Below are positions 25,632 to 38,431 of a stretch of 64,000 nucleotides of DNA, piece by piece. The translations under genes were made by a program, and so were the position numbers. Positions within the stretch are counted from its first letter, which is position 1. Each line of letters starts with the position of its first letter. Below the pieces are notes generated by a model. The model saw nothing but the letters and a program-made list of their open reading frames with translations, was not told the origin of the DNA and did not search any database. The stretch is from Chromobacterium vaccinii (GTDB lineage: Bacteria > Pseudomonadota > Gammaproteobacteria > Burkholderiales > Chromobacteriaceae): positions 151,391 to 215,390 of the forward strand of contig NZ_JZJL01000001.1 in NCBI RefSeq assembly GCF_000971335.1, in the 5' to 3' direction.

Positions 25632-26948
25632 CTATTTCACCCCCAGCCGCTCCATCCGATACCTCAGCGACCGGAAGGTGACGCCCAGTTTTTTCGCGGC
25701 CTGGGTACGGTTGTAGCGGGTGCCTTCCAGCGCCTTGACGATGGCCTCTCGCTCGACTCGATCCAGATAATCCTGCAGCGGCTCGTCGCTGCCGAGCTCC
25801 GGCGCGTAGTCGGCGCAGGGGGTCAGCTGCAGGTCGGCGCGGGACAGCGAAGGGCCGGCGGCCAAAGCCACCGCCCGCTCCAGTATGTTTTCCAGTTCGC
25901 GGAAGTTGCCGGGGTAGGCGTAGTCCAGCAACGCGCGGCGCGCGTCGGCGGACAACTGCGGTGCCGCCGCGCCGCCGAAGCGCTGCAGCAGCCTCTCGGC
26001 GAACAGGGGGATGTCGTCGCGCAGCTCGCGCAATGGCGGCATCTTCAGCGGCAGCACATTGAGGCGGTAATACAGGTCCTGGCGGAACTGCCCCGACTCC
26101 ACCCGCGCCGCCAGATCACGGTGGGTGGCGCAGATGATGCGGACGTCCAAGGCCTCTTCCTGGCTGGCGCCCAGCTTGCGCACGGTCTTTTCCTGGATCG
26201 CGCGCAGCAGCTTCACCTGCATCGCCAGCGGCAGCTCGGCCACTTCGTCCAGGAACAGCGTGCCGCCCTGGGCCTGCTGGAAAAAGCCGTCGCGGTCGGC
26301 GTCGGCGCCGGTGAACGCGCCCTTGCGGCAGCCGAAGAATTCGCTCTCCATCAGGGTTTCCGGAATCGCGCCGCAGTTGACGGCGACGAAAGGCTTGTCG
26401 GCGCGCGCCCCCAGTTCGTGGATCAGCCGCGCCGCCTGTTCCTTGCCGGTGCCGGACTCGCCGCCGATGTACACCGCGGCCTGGCTGCGCGACAGCTTGT
26501 CCGCCAGCCGCAGCACGTCCTGGATCGCCGGCGACTCACCGAGCAGCCTTTGCTGCGCGACCGCCTTGGCGACCGGCGTTTCCACCTTCAGCGCGGTCTT
26601 CACCAGGCTGCGCAGCTGGGCCAGGCTGACCGGCTTCTGCAGATAGTCGAAAGCGCCGGCCTTCATCGCCCGCACCGCATTGTCGGCGCTGCCGTAGGCG
26701 GTGATCACGGCGATGGGCACATCCAGTCCGGACTCGCCGATGTGGTTGACCACCTCCAGACCCTCGCCGTCAGGCAGCCGCATATCGGTCAGCGCCAGAT
26801 CGAAGCCTCCCCCGTCCAGCGCGGCGCGCGCCTCGGCGACGCTGCCGGCGCATGCCGGGGCGAGGCCCATTTTCAGCAAGGTCAGCTCCAGCAGCTCCCG
26901 GATGTCCGGCTCGTCGTCGACGATCAATACGCGCAGTGTCTTAGTCAT
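25632..26948 (-). CDS. pilR: Sigma-54-dependent response regulator PilR-like
   Basis: A 438-residue NtrC-type activator: receiver domain (VLIVDDEPD; phospho-acceptor Asp in LALTDMRLPDG; Lys in LQKPV), AAA+ sigma-54 interaction domain with Walker A GESGTGKE, the loop KGAFTGA and Walker B LFLDEVAELP, and a C-terminal Fis-type helix-turn-helix (RYNRTQAAKKLGVTFRSLRYRM). PilR with PilS activates pilA, the type IV pilin gene, from a -24/-12 promoter; the pilin gene is not in this window. The usual FFGHKKG is FFGCRKG here. It overlaps pilS by 8 nt, so the two are cotranscribed. Confidence 0.88.
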   Translation of the reverse strand: MTKTLRVLIVDDEPDIRELLELTLLKMGLAPACAGSVAEARAALDGGGFDLALTDMRLPDGEGLEVVNHIGESGLDVPIAVITAYGSADNAVRAMKAGAFDYLQKPVSLAQLRSLVKTALKVETPVAKAVAQQRLLGESPAIQDVLRLADKLSRSQAAVYIGGESGTGKEQAARLIHELGARADKPFVAVNCGAIPETLMESEFFGCRKGAFTGADADRDGFFQQAQGGTLFLDEVAELPLAMQVKLLRAIQEKTVRKLGASQEEALDVRIICATHRDLAARVESGQFRQDLYYRLNVLPLKMPPLRELRDDIPLFAERLLQRFGGAAAPQLSADARRALLDYAYPGNFRELENILERAVALAAGPSLSRADLQLTPCADYAPELGSDEPLQDYLDRVEREAIVKALEGTRYNRTQAAKKLGVTFRSLRYRMERLGVK

Positions 26949-28496
26949 AGGCCAGGTGACAGATCAGCCGGAAAACGCCGCCGGGCGGGCTGTAGTCCAG
27001 CCGCGCGCCGTTGGCCTCGGCCAGCTCGCGAGCGATGTACAACCCCAGGCCGCTGCCGGCGCTTTCCGTGGTGAAAAAGGGTTCGAACAGCCGCGCTTGG
27101 TCGGCTTCGGCCACGCCGGGGCCGTCGTCGATCACGCGCAGGATCAGGTGGTTTTCGGCGATGCCGGCCTGCAGCCGCACCGAGCCGGGCCGGCGGCTGC
27201 CGTGGCGCCAGGCGTTGGCCAGCAGGTTGCCCAGTATCTGGGCCAGGTGGCCGCGGTCGAAGCTCAGCCGGCAATCGTCGGCCAGCTCGCAGCGCACAGC
27301 GCCGGCGGCATCCGGCTGCGACATCGAAAAATGCTCGAGCTGCTGGGCGACGAAGGGCGCGAGTTCTATCGGTTCGCGGCGGACTCGATCGCGCCGGCCC
27401 AGCGTCAGCACATCCTCCACCATGCCGTTGATGCGGCGCGCGTTGTCCTGGACGATGCGCAGCAGGCGCTGCCGCGCCGGGTCGGTTTCATCCTCGGCCA
27501 GCAGGTCGCCGGCATGGCTGATGGCGGACAGCGGGTTGCGGATCTCATGCGCGATGTTGGCGGTAAGGCGGCCCAGCGCCGCCAGCTTCACCCGCTTGGC
27601 TTCCTCCGCCATGTCGGCCATGTCGCGCATGAACAGCACCACGCCGCGCATCTGGCCTTCGGGCACCGGCACCGGCACCAGCCGCCCCACCAACTGTCGG
27701 CCGCGCGCGCTGTGCTCGACGAAGGTGGGCAGCGCCGGCGAGCCGTCGTCGCGCCAGCGGCTTACCAGCGGCAACAGCTCGGGCAACAGCTGGCCGCGCT
27801 GCAAGCGGTTGAAATAGCGCTCGGCCTGCAAGTTGAACTGGCGCAGGTGGCCGTCCTCGTCCAGCACCACCACCGCGTCGCGCTGGCTTTGCAGGATCAG
27901 TTCGTTCAGGTGGTTGAGGTTGGCGATCTCGCCGCCGCGCTGCGCCGCCAGTTCCTCCGACGCCCGCGCCATCCGGCCCAGCCGCCAGGTGGCGATGGCT
28001 GTGACGAAGCAGGCGGAAGCCAGCAGCGCGCTGTAGGACAGGTCAAACTGGCGGGCCAAGCCCAGCCAGTGCTCAAAACCGGAATAGCTGAACAGCGCCA
28101 GCGTGGCGATGGCGGCGTAGAACAAGGCGTAGCGGCCAGTGGACAACAGACCGGCGGCGGCGAGGTAGGGCAGCAGCAGCAGGCCAAAGCCGCCGTGTAT
28201 GCCGTCGTTCATCGCCATCAGCCATACCATCATCGCGATGTCGGCGGCGATGGCCAGCGTCAGCTGCAGCGTGTGGCCCAGCTTGCCCTCGCGCAGCGAA
28301 TACCAGACGCCGATCAGCAACAGGTAGATGCCGGACCAGGCATAGAACTGCCGGCCGCCCTCGATCAGCGACTGGCCGTCGCCGCCGGGCAGCAGCGACA
28401 GCGTGAACAGCACCAGCAACAGCAACGCGCGGAAGCCGTTGACGAACAACAAGGCGGCGCGGGGACTGAGCGTTTGCGGCTGGGCTGTCCTGAACA

Positions 28497-28497
<1 letters not shown>
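26941..28497 (-). CDS. pilS: Sensor histidine kinase PilS-like
   Basis: A 518-residue inner-membrane kinase. Six hydrophobic segments occupy residues about 20-185, followed by a PAS-like domain (LNELILQSQRDAVVVLDEDGHL), a HisKA domain with the phospho-accepting His in NIAHEIRNPL, and an HATPase with LLANAWRHG, DDGPGV and GSGLGLYIA. This six-helix sensor plus PAS is the PilS layout, which monitors pilin in the membrane. ATG at 28497 shares one base with the parC stop (TGATG), so translation is coupled to parC; the upstream frame is not used. Confidence 0.88.
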
Positions 28498-30848
<2,351 letters not shown>

Positions 30849-30945
30849 ATTCTTGATGTTGGTGTCTTGATCTGGATAAGGGCACATGGCCGCGCCGGAT
30901 GGCATAACATCGGAGCGGTCGTTACCGGAATGAGGGGATTCTACT

Positions 30946-31404
30946 ATGGCAAACAAGATAGCGTGGCACTGCCACGGTTTCGACGGCTTCACGCCGCTCG
31001 CGCTGTACCAGGCGCTGCAACTGCGCGACCAGGTGTTCGTGGTGGAGCAGCAGTCGATCTACGGCGACGTGGACGGCGTGGACACCCGCTGCCTGCACCT
31101 GTCCGGCCGCGACGACGCCGGCCGGCTGCTCGCCTACGCGCGCCTGATCGCCCCGGGCGAGAAATACCCGGACGCGGCGGCCATCGGCCGGGTGGTGGTG
31201 GCGCCGGAAGCGCGCGGCCGGGGCCTGGGCAAGGCGCTGATGGAGCAGGCGGTGGCGCAGTGCCAGAGCCACTTCCCGGACGCGCCCGTCATGCTGTCGG
31301 CCCAGGTGGACGCCAGCTCGCTGTACGCGTCATTCGGCTTCCTGCCGGTGTCGGAACCATATGACGACGGCGGGATTCTGCATGTGGACATGAGGCGGGA
31401 GTAA
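30946..31404 (+). CDS. elaA: GNAT-family N-acetyltransferase, ElaA-like
   Basis: A 152-residue single-domain acetyltransferase of the ElaA group. It shows the typical start [29 protein letters not shown], the acetyl-CoA loop [19 protein letters not shown] and the closing [12 protein letters not shown] segment. The acceptor substrate is unknown for the family. It is divergent from parC with a 97-bp gap and ends in a strong bidirectional terminator. Confidence 0.9.
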   Translation: MANKIAWHCHGFDGFTPLALYQALQLRDQVFVVEQQSIYGDVDGVDTRCLHLSGRDDAGRLLAYARLIAPGEKYPDAAAIGRVVVAPEARGRGLGKALMEQAVAQCQSHFPDAPVMLSAQVDASSLYASFGFLPVSEPYDDGGILHVDMRRE

Positions 31405-31418
31405 GCGCCGCCAGCCAT

Positions 31419-31449
31419 AAAAAACGGACAACCCTCAGGTTGTCCGTTT
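31419..31449. terminator. Bidirectional intrinsic terminator
   Basis: AAACGGACAACC-CTCA-GGTTGTCCGTTT, a 12-bp perfect stem with an A run before and T-rich bases after, between convergent elaA and the TonB receptor gene. It can serve both. Confidence 0.9.
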
Positions 31450-31476
31450 CGTCTTTCAGCGAAAGATGAAGCAAGC

Positions 31477-34029
31477 TTACATCTTGTACGCGCCCTTCAG
31501 GAAGAAGCTGCGGCCCGTCGGATCGGTGAAACGCGGATCGTAGTTCTGCTGGGTCATTCTTTGCTGATTGCTGTACGGCGGCTCCTGGTCGAACAGGTTC
31601 TTGACGCCGGCCGTCACCGTGAATTGCTTGTTCCAGGCGTAGGAAGCGGACAGATTCCAGGTGGAGTAAGGCTTGACCATGTGATTGCTGCCCGCCGAGT
31701 TATCGGTAGCGTTCTGGTCGGTGTAGCCGGACTTGTAGTTCTGCGACAGAATCGTGCTCCACTGTCCATACATCCAATTCAGCGTCAGGTTGTGCTGCCA
31801 GCGGAAGTTGGGACCTGCGTCCACGTAAGTGCCGACGCTATTGGTGTAATCGCCGCCTTTTTCGTTCTGATACGAATACTTGGCCAAATACGTGCCGTCC
31901 AGCGTCAGCATGAAAGTGCCGAACGACGATTTCGGCAGCGTCCAGCTCATGCGCAGGTCGACACCGGAAGCGCTGATGTTCCCCAGGTTGGAAATGTCGT
32001 CGATGATGTAATCGTAGTTGCCGTTGGCGTCGCGCACATAGCGGTTGGCATACTTCGACGGGTTATCCAGGATCAGGGTTTCGTCGAGAATATTGATCTG
32101 GTCCTTGATCATCGTCCACCACAGATCCGCGCTGGCGGTGAAATCCTTGGTCGGCTCGATCACCATGCCGAACGACAGGGAGGACGACTTTTCCGGGCTC
32201 AGGTTCTTGCTGCCGCCGACGCGCTTGTCGCGCTGCATCTTGCTGCAACCGGTGCCATCAGTGCCTGGCAGGGGCACGCCCCCCGGACACGCGGCGTTAT
32301 CGACGAACTTGGTGCCGGTCAGCTGCAGCTGATTGGGACGATAAATGTCGTACAGCGACGGCGCGCGGAAACCCTTGCTGGCGGAGCCGCGGAACAGCAC
32401 CTTCGGATCAGGCTGGAACTTGAACGCCACCTTGGGGTTCAACGAGCTCTGAGTGTCGCTGTAATGGTCGTAGCGAGTGGCGAGCTGCAGATCCAGGTTT
32501 TTCACCACCGGAATCTCCGCCTCGCCGAAAATGGCGTAGGCGGAACGGCTGCCCATCGAATCCTCTGTCTTGCTCTGACCCGTGCTCAGCGCGTCGCGGG
32601 TGATGGCCTTGTTGTAGACCGTGCTCAAGCTTTCACGGCGCACTTCAGCGCCCAATGCCACTCCGACCATGCCGGCGGGCAATTGGAACAACTCGCGGCT
32701 GATCTTGGCATCCGCCATGTCGATCGTGGACTTGGCCTCCTTGGTCTGGCCGGAGATTCCCACGGCGCGCCAGGCGGCGAGGTTGCTGCCGTCGAACGGA
32801 TTCAACGCGCCGCTATCCACCGCGGCCTGCATTCTGGATTTACTGACATAACCCGAGGTCAGCGTCTCTTTCACCAGGTTTTCCGAACGGCCAATGCCAG
32901 CCCGGTAATCCCAACCAGCCACCAAGCCTTCCAGGTTCAGCATCAATCGCTGGGTGACGGAGTTGGCCTCGGTTTCGCGATTGCCCAGCGGCACGGTGCG
33001 GACATAAAGAAGGTCGCGCTTGGTCGGGTCGGTCGCGTTGGCGCGAGTGATCTCACCGCCGGTTGGCAGCGGCGCGTTTTGCGAGGTGGTGATCGTTTCG
33101 GTGCGTGTGTATTGCAGCGACAGCTCATGGTTGTCGCCCAAACGCTTGGTGCCGCGCAGGATGCCGGAAATCTGCTCGACCTCAGGCGACAATGCCGGGT
33201 ACAGAGAATAGTATTCTTTACAAATCCCACCAATCGGTTGGGAATAAGGCGGCCGACACTTCGCGCTGGTGCCTTTCCAGGTCTTGCTCACGCCGTCCAC
33301 GTAATTGCCCGGCCAAGCATTCGGGCTGTTGCCGGTATCCGCGGTGATCTTGTTGGAGAAGTCGCGCTGGCTGGCCATGATGGCATCGTGCTTCAGATAG
33401 TCGATCGCGCCGTAGACATTGAAGCCGTCTTGCGCCAGATCACCCAGGCCATACGAAGCATTGATGCGCTTTTCATCGCCGCCGCCATGCTGGGGATTGG
33501 CGAAACTGCCACCGATATTCAGACCCTTGACGCTTTTTTTGGTGATGAAGTTCATCACGCCGCCGATCGCGTCGGTGCCGTAGATCGCGGACGCGCCGTC
33601 AAGCAACACCTCCACCCGGTCGATCACCGACAACGGGATGGCGTTCAGGTCGGCCGAAGTGCCGTCAATGGCCTGGTTGGCCATGCGGCGGCCATCCAGC
33701 AATACCAGCGTGTATTGATTGCCCAGCCCGCGCAGGCTAGCGAAAGAGCCGCCGCCAGTGGACGCACCCACCGAGTAGGAGGAGCCTTGAGTGGACTGGT
33801 TGGCTGCTATGCTGTTGACCACTTGCTCGACCGTGGTCAAGCCTTGCTTGGCCAGTTCTTCAGTCTTGAGGATGGTGACCGGCAGCGCTTTTTCCTGTTT
33901 GATGCTGCGCTTGATGTTGGAGCCGGTAATCGTCACCCGTTCCAGTTGGCTGTCTTCTGCGGCATGCGCGAAGCCGCTGCCCAGCAGGCCGATCGCGGCG
34001 ATCGCCTGGGCAAGAGTCTTGACTCTCAT
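31477..34029 (-). CDS. TonB-dependent outer-membrane receptor
   Basis: An 850-residue receptor. Signal peptide 1-23 (ending AHA), a TonB-box-like ERVTITGS, a plug domain (LPVTILKTEELAKQGLTTVEQVV, RGLGNQYTLVLLDGRRM, IDRVEVLLDGASAIYGTDAIGGVMNF) and a 22-strand barrel with the late motifs GFRAPSLYDIYRP and VKNLFDQEPP. The plug wording is of the large-substrate type seen in receptors for peptides or carbohydrates rather than simple siderophores, but the ligand is unknown. The C-terminus is GAYKM rather than the usual aromatic residue. No transport partner gene is adjacent; an inverted repeat at 34147-34161 lies upstream. Confidence 0.92.
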   Translation of the reverse strand: MRVKTLAQAIAAIGLLGSGFAHAAEDSQLERVTITGSNIKRSIKQEKALPVTILKTEELAKQGLTTVEQVVNSIAANQSTQGSSYSVGASTGGGSFASLRGLGNQYTLVLLDGRRMANQAIDGTSADLNAIPLSVIDRVEVLLDGASAIYGTDAIGGVMNFITKKSVKGLNIGGSFANPQHGGGDEKRINASYGLGDLAQDGFNVYGAIDYLKHDAIMASQRDFSNKITADTGNSPNAWPGNYVDGVSKTWKGTSAKCRPPYSQPIGGICKEYYSLYPALSPEVEQISGILRGTKRLGDNHELSLQYTRTETITTSQNAPLPTGGEITRANATDPTKRDLLYVRTVPLGNRETEANSVTQRLMLNLEGLVAGWDYRAGIGRSENLVKETLTSGYVSKSRMQAAVDSGALNPFDGSNLAAWRAVGISGQTKEAKSTIDMADAKISRELFQLPAGMVGVALGAEVRRESLSTVYNKAITRDALSTGQSKTEDSMGSRSAYAIFGEAEIPVVKNLDLQLATRYDHYSDTQSSLNPKVAFKFQPDPKVLFRGSASKGFRAPSLYDIYRPNQLQLTGTKFVDNAACPGGVPLPGTDGTGCSKMQRDKRVGGSKNLSPEKSSSLSFGMVIEPTKDFTASADLWWTMIKDQINILDETLILDNPSKYANRYVRDANGNYDYIIDDISNLGNISASGVDLRMSWTLPKSSFGTFMLTLDGTYLAKYSYQNEKGGDYTNSVGTYVDAGPNFRWQHNLTLNWMYGQWSTILSQNYKSGYTDQNATDNSAGSNHMVKPYSTWNLSASYAWNKQFTVTAGVKNLFDQEPPYSNQQRMTQQNYDPRFTDPTGRSFFLKGAYKM

Positions 34030-34433
34030 CTCGTTTCCCTTTGTTCATCACGGTGTCTGCGCTGCGTGGGCGCAAATCTATGCCGTCGTTGTCACATGGT
34101 TGCAACACTGCGGCAGGGAATGAAAATGGCATCAAAACATGTCAACGGCAAATTGTTTGCCTTCCGCCTCTCACCAGAAAGAATGGGGAAGCAGCGCCCC
34201 CATTTGTTAATCCATTGATGAAAAGTGTGTTTTTCCATTAACACCGCTCGATATTCAGCGCGAAGACTGTGTCAACAAAACAACAAGTTGTCATGATCCC
34301 CATTCTCCGCCCAATCATTCCGGTCAGGCAGCCTCATCGGATCATCCAATCCCATGCACGCGTCACGCCTCGCGGGACGGCATCGGCGACTTAGGCTAAA
34401 ATGTCCTGTTTTCGTCCCGCGGCGTTTCCGCCC
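34030..34433. other. Divergent region between the TonB receptor and hemA
   Basis: About 400 bases with no gene. It holds the repeat at 34147-34161 and an inverted repeat ACAAC-AA-GTTGT at 34280-34291. A possible hemA -10, TAAAAT, lies at 34397-34402 without a clear -35. Confidence 0.5.
34147..34161. promoter_or_regulatory. Inverted repeat upstream of the TonB receptor, also seen at 42662
   Basis: GGCAAATTGTTTGCC is a perfect 6-bp inverted repeat with a 3-nt centre, 118 bp upstream of the receptor start. The 12-mer CAAATTGTTTGC recurs upstream of the porin gene at 42664-42675. Operator function is inference. Confidence 0.35.
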
Positions 34434-35687
34434 ATGCATCTGCTTGCCTTCGGACTCAACCATCACACCGCACCGCTGTCGATACGGGAAAAGCTGGCCT
34501 TCCCGGCCGAAACCCTGCCGCGCGCGCTGGAAAGTCTGCTGGCTTCGCAAGCGGCGCGGGAGGCGGCCATCGTCTCCACCTGCAACCGCACCGAGATCTA
34601 CTGCAGCAGCCCGGACCCCCATGCCGCGCTGGACTGGCTGTGCCAGTTCCACGGCCTGAACCGGACCGAGCTGGAGCCCTATCTGTACCGGCTGGAGGCG
34701 TCCCAGGCCGCGCGCCACGCCTTCCGCGTCGCGTCGGGGCTGGACTCGATGGTGTTGGGCGAGACGCAGATCCTGGGCCAGTTGAAGGACGCGGTGCGCA
34801 GCGCCGAACACGCCGGCACGCTGGGCACGCTGCTGAACGGACTATTCCAGCGCACCTTCGCGGTGGCCAAGGAAGTGCGGTCCAACACCGCGGTCGGTTC
34901 CAGCTCGGTATCGATGTCGGCGGCAGCGGTGAAGCTGGCGGAGCAGATCTTTCCATCCATCGCCGAACTGAACGTGCTGTTCGTCGGCGCCGGCGAGATG
35001 ATCGAACTGGTGGCCACCCACTTCGCCGCGCGCAATCCGTCCTGTATCACCGTGGCCAACCGCACGCTGGAGCGCGGGCAACGGCTGGCCGAGCAGTTCG
35101 GCGGCAACGCCGTCACGCTGGCCGAGCTGCCGGAAACGCTGGCGCGCTACGACGTGGTAGTCACCTCCACCGCCAGCCAGTTGCCCATCATCGGCAAGGG
35201 CATGGTGGAGCGGGCGATCAAGGCGCGCCGCCATCGGCCGATGTTCATGCTGGACCTCGCCGTGCCGCGCGACGTCGAGCTGGAGGTGGGCAAGCTGGAC
35301 GACGTGTTCCTGTACAGCGTCGATGACATCGCCGGCATCGTCGAAGTGGGCAAGGAAGCGCGGCAGAGCGCCGCAGAAGAGGCCGAAACCATCATCCAGA
35401 CGCGGGTGGCGGAGTTCACCGACTGGCTGAAGAAACGAGAAACCGTGCCGCTGATCCGCGCCTTGCGCGACGAGGCCGACCGCGCCCGGCGCCACGCGCT
35501 GGAAGGCGCGATGAAGCAACTGGCGCGCGGCGACGCGCCGGAAAAAGTGCTGGAGGCCCTGTCCGTCCAGCTGACCAACAAACTGATGCACCCGCCGACC
35601 CAGGCCCTGTCCTCGGGCAGCGGCGCGGAGCATGACGCGCAGGTGCAGACCATCGCGCGGCTTTACCGTTTACATCCGGAGTCGTAA
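34434..35687 (+). CDS. hemA: Glutamyl-tRNA reductase
   Basis: NADPH-dependent reductase that makes glutamate-1-semialdehyde from glutamyl-tRNA, the committed step of haem synthesis. 417 residues from [20 protein letters not shown]; the catalytic cysteine is C50 in STCNRTE, as in E. coli. Also visible: [15 protein letters not shown], the NADPH fold [12 protein letters not shown], and LAVPRD. Eleven further codons are open upstream, but the family N-terminus fixes 34434 in spite of a weak ribosome site. The stop overlaps the prfA start (TAATG), the classical hemA-prfA operon. Confidence 0.96.
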   Translation: MHLLAFGLNHHTAPLSIREKLAFPAETLPRALESLLASQAAREAAIVSTCNRTEIYCSSPDPHAALDWLCQFHGLNRTELEPYLYRLEASQAARHAFRVASGLDSMVLGETQILGQLKDAVRSAEHAGTLGTLLNGLFQRTFAVAKEVRSNTAVGSSSVSMSAAAVKLAEQIFPSIAELNVLFVGAGEMIELVATHFAARNPSCITVANRTLERGQRLAEQFGGNAVTLAELPETLARYDVVVTSTASQLPIIGKGMVERAIKARRHRPMFMLDLAVPRDVELEVGKLDDVFLYSVDDIAGIVEVGKEARQSAAEEAETIIQTRVAEFTDWLKKRETVPLIRALRDEADRARRHALEGAMKQLARGDAPEKVLEALSVQLTNKLMHPPTQALSSGSGAEHDAQVQTIARLYRLHPES

Positions 35688-36763
35688 TGAAAGCGTCTAT
35701 CGCGGCCAGGCTCGCCCAGCTGGCCGACCGTCTGGAAGAGGTGACCCACCTGCTTGCCAGCGAAACGGCCACCCAGGACATGGAGGCCTTCCGCAAACTC
35801 ACCCGCGAACACGCCGAGCTGACGCCGGTGGTGGAAACCTTCGCCGCCTACCGGCAGTGCGAGGGCGACATCGCCGCCGCCGAGGACATGCTGGCCGATC
35901 CGGAAATGAAGGAATTCGCCCAGGCGGAAATCGCCGAGGGCAAGGACAGGCTGGAAGCGCTGGACGTCGAGCTGCAGAAACTGCTGCTGCCCAAGGATCC
36001 CAACGACGACAAGAACATCTTCCTGGAAATCCGCGCCGGCACCGGCGGCGACGAGGCGGCGCTGTTCGCGGCCGACCTGCTGCGCATGTACACCCGCTAC
36101 GCCGAGCGCAACCGCTGGCAGGTGGAGATCGTGTCCTCCAGCGAATCCGACCTCGGCGGCTACAAGGAAGCCATCGTCCGCCTGGTGGGCCAGGGCGCGT
36201 ACTCGCGGCTGAAGTTCGAATCCGGCGGCCACCGCGTGCAGCGCGTGCCGGCCACCGAAACCCAGGGCCGCATCCACACCAGCGCCTGCACGGTGGCGGT
36301 GATGGCCGAAGCGGATGAGATCGCCGAAGTGGTGCTGAACCCGGCCGACCTGCGCATCGATACTTTTAGAGCCAGCGGCGCCGGCGGCCAGCACATCAAC
36401 AAGACCGACTCGGCGGTGCGCATCACCCATATTCCGACGGGGATTGTGGCGGAGTGTCAGGACGGCCGCTCGCAGCACGCCAACAAGGCCAGCGCGATGC
36501 AGGTGCTGGCCGCGCGCATCTACGACATCCAGCTGCGCGAAAAGAACCAGAAGGAAGCCGCCGAACGCAAGAGCCTGATCGGCTCCGGCGACCGCTCCGA
36601 GCGCATCCGCACCTACAACTATCCGCAAGGCCGCATCACCGACCATCGCATCAACCTGACGCTGTACAAGCTGGACCAGGTGATGGACGGCGACTTGGTC
36701 GAACTGACCAGCGCGCTGATCGCCGAACAGCAAGCGGAGCTGCTGGCGGCGCTGGGCGACTGA
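35687..36763 (+). CDS. prfA: Peptide chain release factor 1
   Basis: RF1 (358 aa) ends translation at UAA and UAG. The tripeptide discriminator PAT is in [14 protein letters not shown], and the peptidyl-hydrolysis motif GGQ lies in [12 protein letters not shown], whose Gln is normally methylated by PrmC. Domain 1 is the helical N-terminus (residues 1-100). The start overlaps the hemA stop. A terminator follows. Confidence 0.97.
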   Translation: MKASIAARLAQLADRLEEVTHLLASETATQDMEAFRKLTREHAELTPVVETFAAYRQCEGDIAAAEDMLADPEMKEFAQAEIAEGKDRLEALDVELQKLLLPKDPNDDKNIFLEIRAGTGGDEAALFAADLLRMYTRYAERNRWQVEIVSSSESDLGGYKEAIVRLVGQGAYSRLKFESGGHRVQRVPATETQGRIHTSACTVAVMAEADEIAEVVLNPADLRIDTFRASGAGGQHINKTDSAVRITHIPTGIVAECQDGRSQHANKASAMQVLAARIYDIQLREKNQKEAAERKSLIGSGDRSERIRTYNYPQGRITDHRINLTLYKLDQVMDGDLVELTSALIAEQQAELLAALGD

Positions 36764-36812
36764 AACGATTGCCTCGCGCCATCGTCGACGTTAGAATCAC
36801 CGGCTGAAAAAG

Positions 36813-36832
36813 ACGGGCCGTGCGCGGCCCGT
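36813..36832 (+). other. GC hairpin after prfA without T tract
   Basis: ACGGGCCG-TGCG-CGGCCCGT, a perfect 8-bp stem 50 bases past prfA, upstream of the intrinsic terminator; possibly a 3'-end stabiliser. Confidence 0.5.
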
Positions 36833-36879
36833 GTCCATCCGGACCGCCGTGCCGGAAGGATTTTTTTCTCCGAAACTTG

Positions 36880-36906
36880 AGGCCACCTTGCGTGGCCTTT
36901 TCTTTT
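36880..36906 (+). terminator. Intrinsic terminator of the hemA-prfA operon
   Basis: AGGCCAC-CTTGC-GTGGCCT followed by TTTCTTTT on the plus strand. It ends just before the convergent cytochrome gene stop. Confidence 0.85.
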
Positions 36907-36912
36907 GTCCGG

Positions 36913-37506
36913 CTACAGCGTGGCCAAATAGGCCAGCAGCGCCTTGATGTCGTCGGCGCTCATCGTCTTCAGGATTTCCTGCATCTCCATCGCCGAATCC
37001 GGCTGCGGCGCGTCCGACACCCGCATGCGCCGGGCCAGGTAGTCCGGCAGCTGCCCGGCCAGCCTGGGCGCGGCCGAGCCGCCTTCGCCGCGTTCGCCAT
37101 GACAGCTGAAACAGGGCGGCGTGCCTACCGCCAGATTGCCCTCGGCGTACAGCTTGCGCCCCGCCGCCGCCAGCCCGGCGTCGACGCCTCGCGCCGCGCC
37201 GAGCGCCGGCTTACGGGCGGCGAAAAAGTCGGCCAACTGCCGCAGCGCAGCCTCGTCCTTCAGCACGGCCAGCGCCGCCTGATGGGCGCCGCCGTCGGCG
37301 CGCTGATGCAGGCGGAACGCCTGCAGCTGCTGGACGATATAGGCGGCCTGCTGGCCTGCCAGCCGCGGCGCGACCCCCGGGCCTTTGCCATCCACGCCGT
37401 GGCAGCTGACGCACAGCTGCCGGGCCAGTTGCGCCGGCTCGGCCCGCGCCGGCGCGCCCGCCAGCCATCCCCATCCAAGCAGCGCGGCGAGTATCCATCG
37501 CCTCAT
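36913..37506 (-). CDS. Exported dihaem cytochrome c (c4-like)
   Basis: A 197-residue periplasmic protein with a signal peptide (MRRWILAALLGWGWLAGAPARA) and two CxxCH haem sites, CVSCH near residue 35 and CFSCH near residue 135, in two similar domains, each with a later PRLAGQ motif and a Met ligand candidate. This is the cytochrome c4 plan. Three in-frame ATGs are close together; 37506 is best spaced from GGAG. Last gene of the sulfur-stress operon, so it may accept electrons from sulfide or thiosulfate oxidation; that role is inferred from context. Confidence 0.88.
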   Translation of the reverse strand: MRRWILAALLGWGWLAGAPARAEPAQLARQLCVSCHGVDGKGPGVAPRLAGQQAAYIVQQLQAFRLHQRADGGAHQAALAVLKDEAALRQLADFFAARKPALGAARGVDAGLAAAGRKLYAEGNLAVGTPPCFSCHGERGEGGSAAPRLAGQLPDYLARRMRVSDAPQPDSAMEMQEILKTMSADDIKALLAYLATL

Positions 37507-37582
37507 GGCCATCTCCATTCCAATGACATGAAGAAGATATAGATCGCTCCGGCCGCCCCTGCTTGCGCGTCTACGGCGGCAT

Positions 37583-37990
37583 TCACCCCGCGCGGGCGCG
37601 GTGGAGCCGCATTCCAGCCAGCATCGCCGCCAAAAACAGCAGGCCGGAAGGCAAGCCGCTGCCCGCCAGCACCAGCGCCGGCCCCGGGCAGACGCCGGCC
37701 AGCCCCCAGCCCGCGCCGAAGACCAGGCTGCCCAGCAGCAGGCGACGATCCACGCTCCGCGCGGCCGGCAATCGCATTTCATCGCCCAGCAGCGCGCGAT
37801 CGCGCCGCTTCGCCAGGGCGAACGCCGGCAGCGCCACAACGACGGTGCCCGCCATCACCAGCGCCAGCGACGGGTCCCAGCGGCCCGCCAGATCCAGGAA
37901 ACCCAGCACCTTGGCCGGGTTGGCCATGCCGGCAACGATCAGGCCGATGCCGAACATCAGCCCGGCCAGACATGCGCTGACAAGCTTCAT
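37583..37990 (-). CDS. YeeE/YedE-family (DUF6691) membrane protein, sulfur transport
   Basis: A 135-residue integral membrane protein with four hydrophobic segments. GMANPAKVLGFLD and the Cys motif GWGLAGVCPGPAL mark the second half of the split YeeE/YedE family (PmpB type). These proteins are believed to move thiosulfate or other sulfur species using conserved cysteines. A perfect AGGAGG lies 6 nt before the ATG, and the partner gene ends nine bases upstream. Confidence 0.85.
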   Translation of the reverse strand: MKLVSACLAGLMFGIGLIVAGMANPAKVLGFLDLAGRWDPSLALVMAGTVVVALPAFALAKRRDRALLGDEMRLPAARSVDRRLLLGSLVFGAGWGLAGVCPGPALVLAGSGLPSGLLFLAAMLAGMRLHRARAG

Positions 37991-37999
37991 CTTGTCCTC

Positions 38000-38431
38000 C
38001 TATCCGACCCAGTGCCGCGTCAGCCACACCGCGGCGAAGCCGGCGGCCATGAAGGCCAGCGTCGCCGCCAGCGAACGCGGCGACAGCCGCGCCAAGCCGC
38101 ACACGCCGTGGCCGCTGGTGCAGCCCGAGCCCAGCCGGCTGCCGTAGCCGACCAGCAAGCCGGCGGCAATCAACAGCCACCACCTGTCGTCCAGCTGGAT
38201 GGCCGGCGGCGCGGCGAACAGCCGGTACAGCCACGGCGACAACACCAGGCCGGCGACGAAGGCCAGCCGCCAGCCCTTGTCGCCGCCCGGCGCCAGCAAA
38301 TGGCCGACGATGCCGCTGATGCCGGCCACGCGGCCGTTCAGCAAAATCAGCCAGGCGGCGGCGAGGCCGATCAGCGCGCCGCCGGCCAGGGCGCTCGCCG
38401 GCGTGAAATGGCTCCAATCCATCATCGTCAT
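38000..38431 (-). CDS. YeeE/YedE-family membrane protein, first half (PmpA-like)
   Basis: A 143-residue membrane protein with about four helices. The signature GSGCTSGHGVCGLARLSPRS-type motif near residue 105 carries two cysteines and a histidine, as in thiosulfate-type transporters. It pairs with the following gene to make one complete YeeE-like unit. Its ATG overlaps the stop of the ArsR gene (ATGA), so repressor and transporter are translationally coupled. GGGGAGG precedes the start. Confidence 0.87.
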   Translation of the reverse strand: MTMMDWSHFTPASALAGGALIGLAAAWLILLNGRVAGISGIVGHLLAPGGDKGWRLAFVAGLVLSPWLYRLFAAPPAIQLDDRWWLLIAAGLLVGYGSRLGSGCTSGHGVCGLARLSPRSLAATLAFMAAGFAAVWLTRHWVG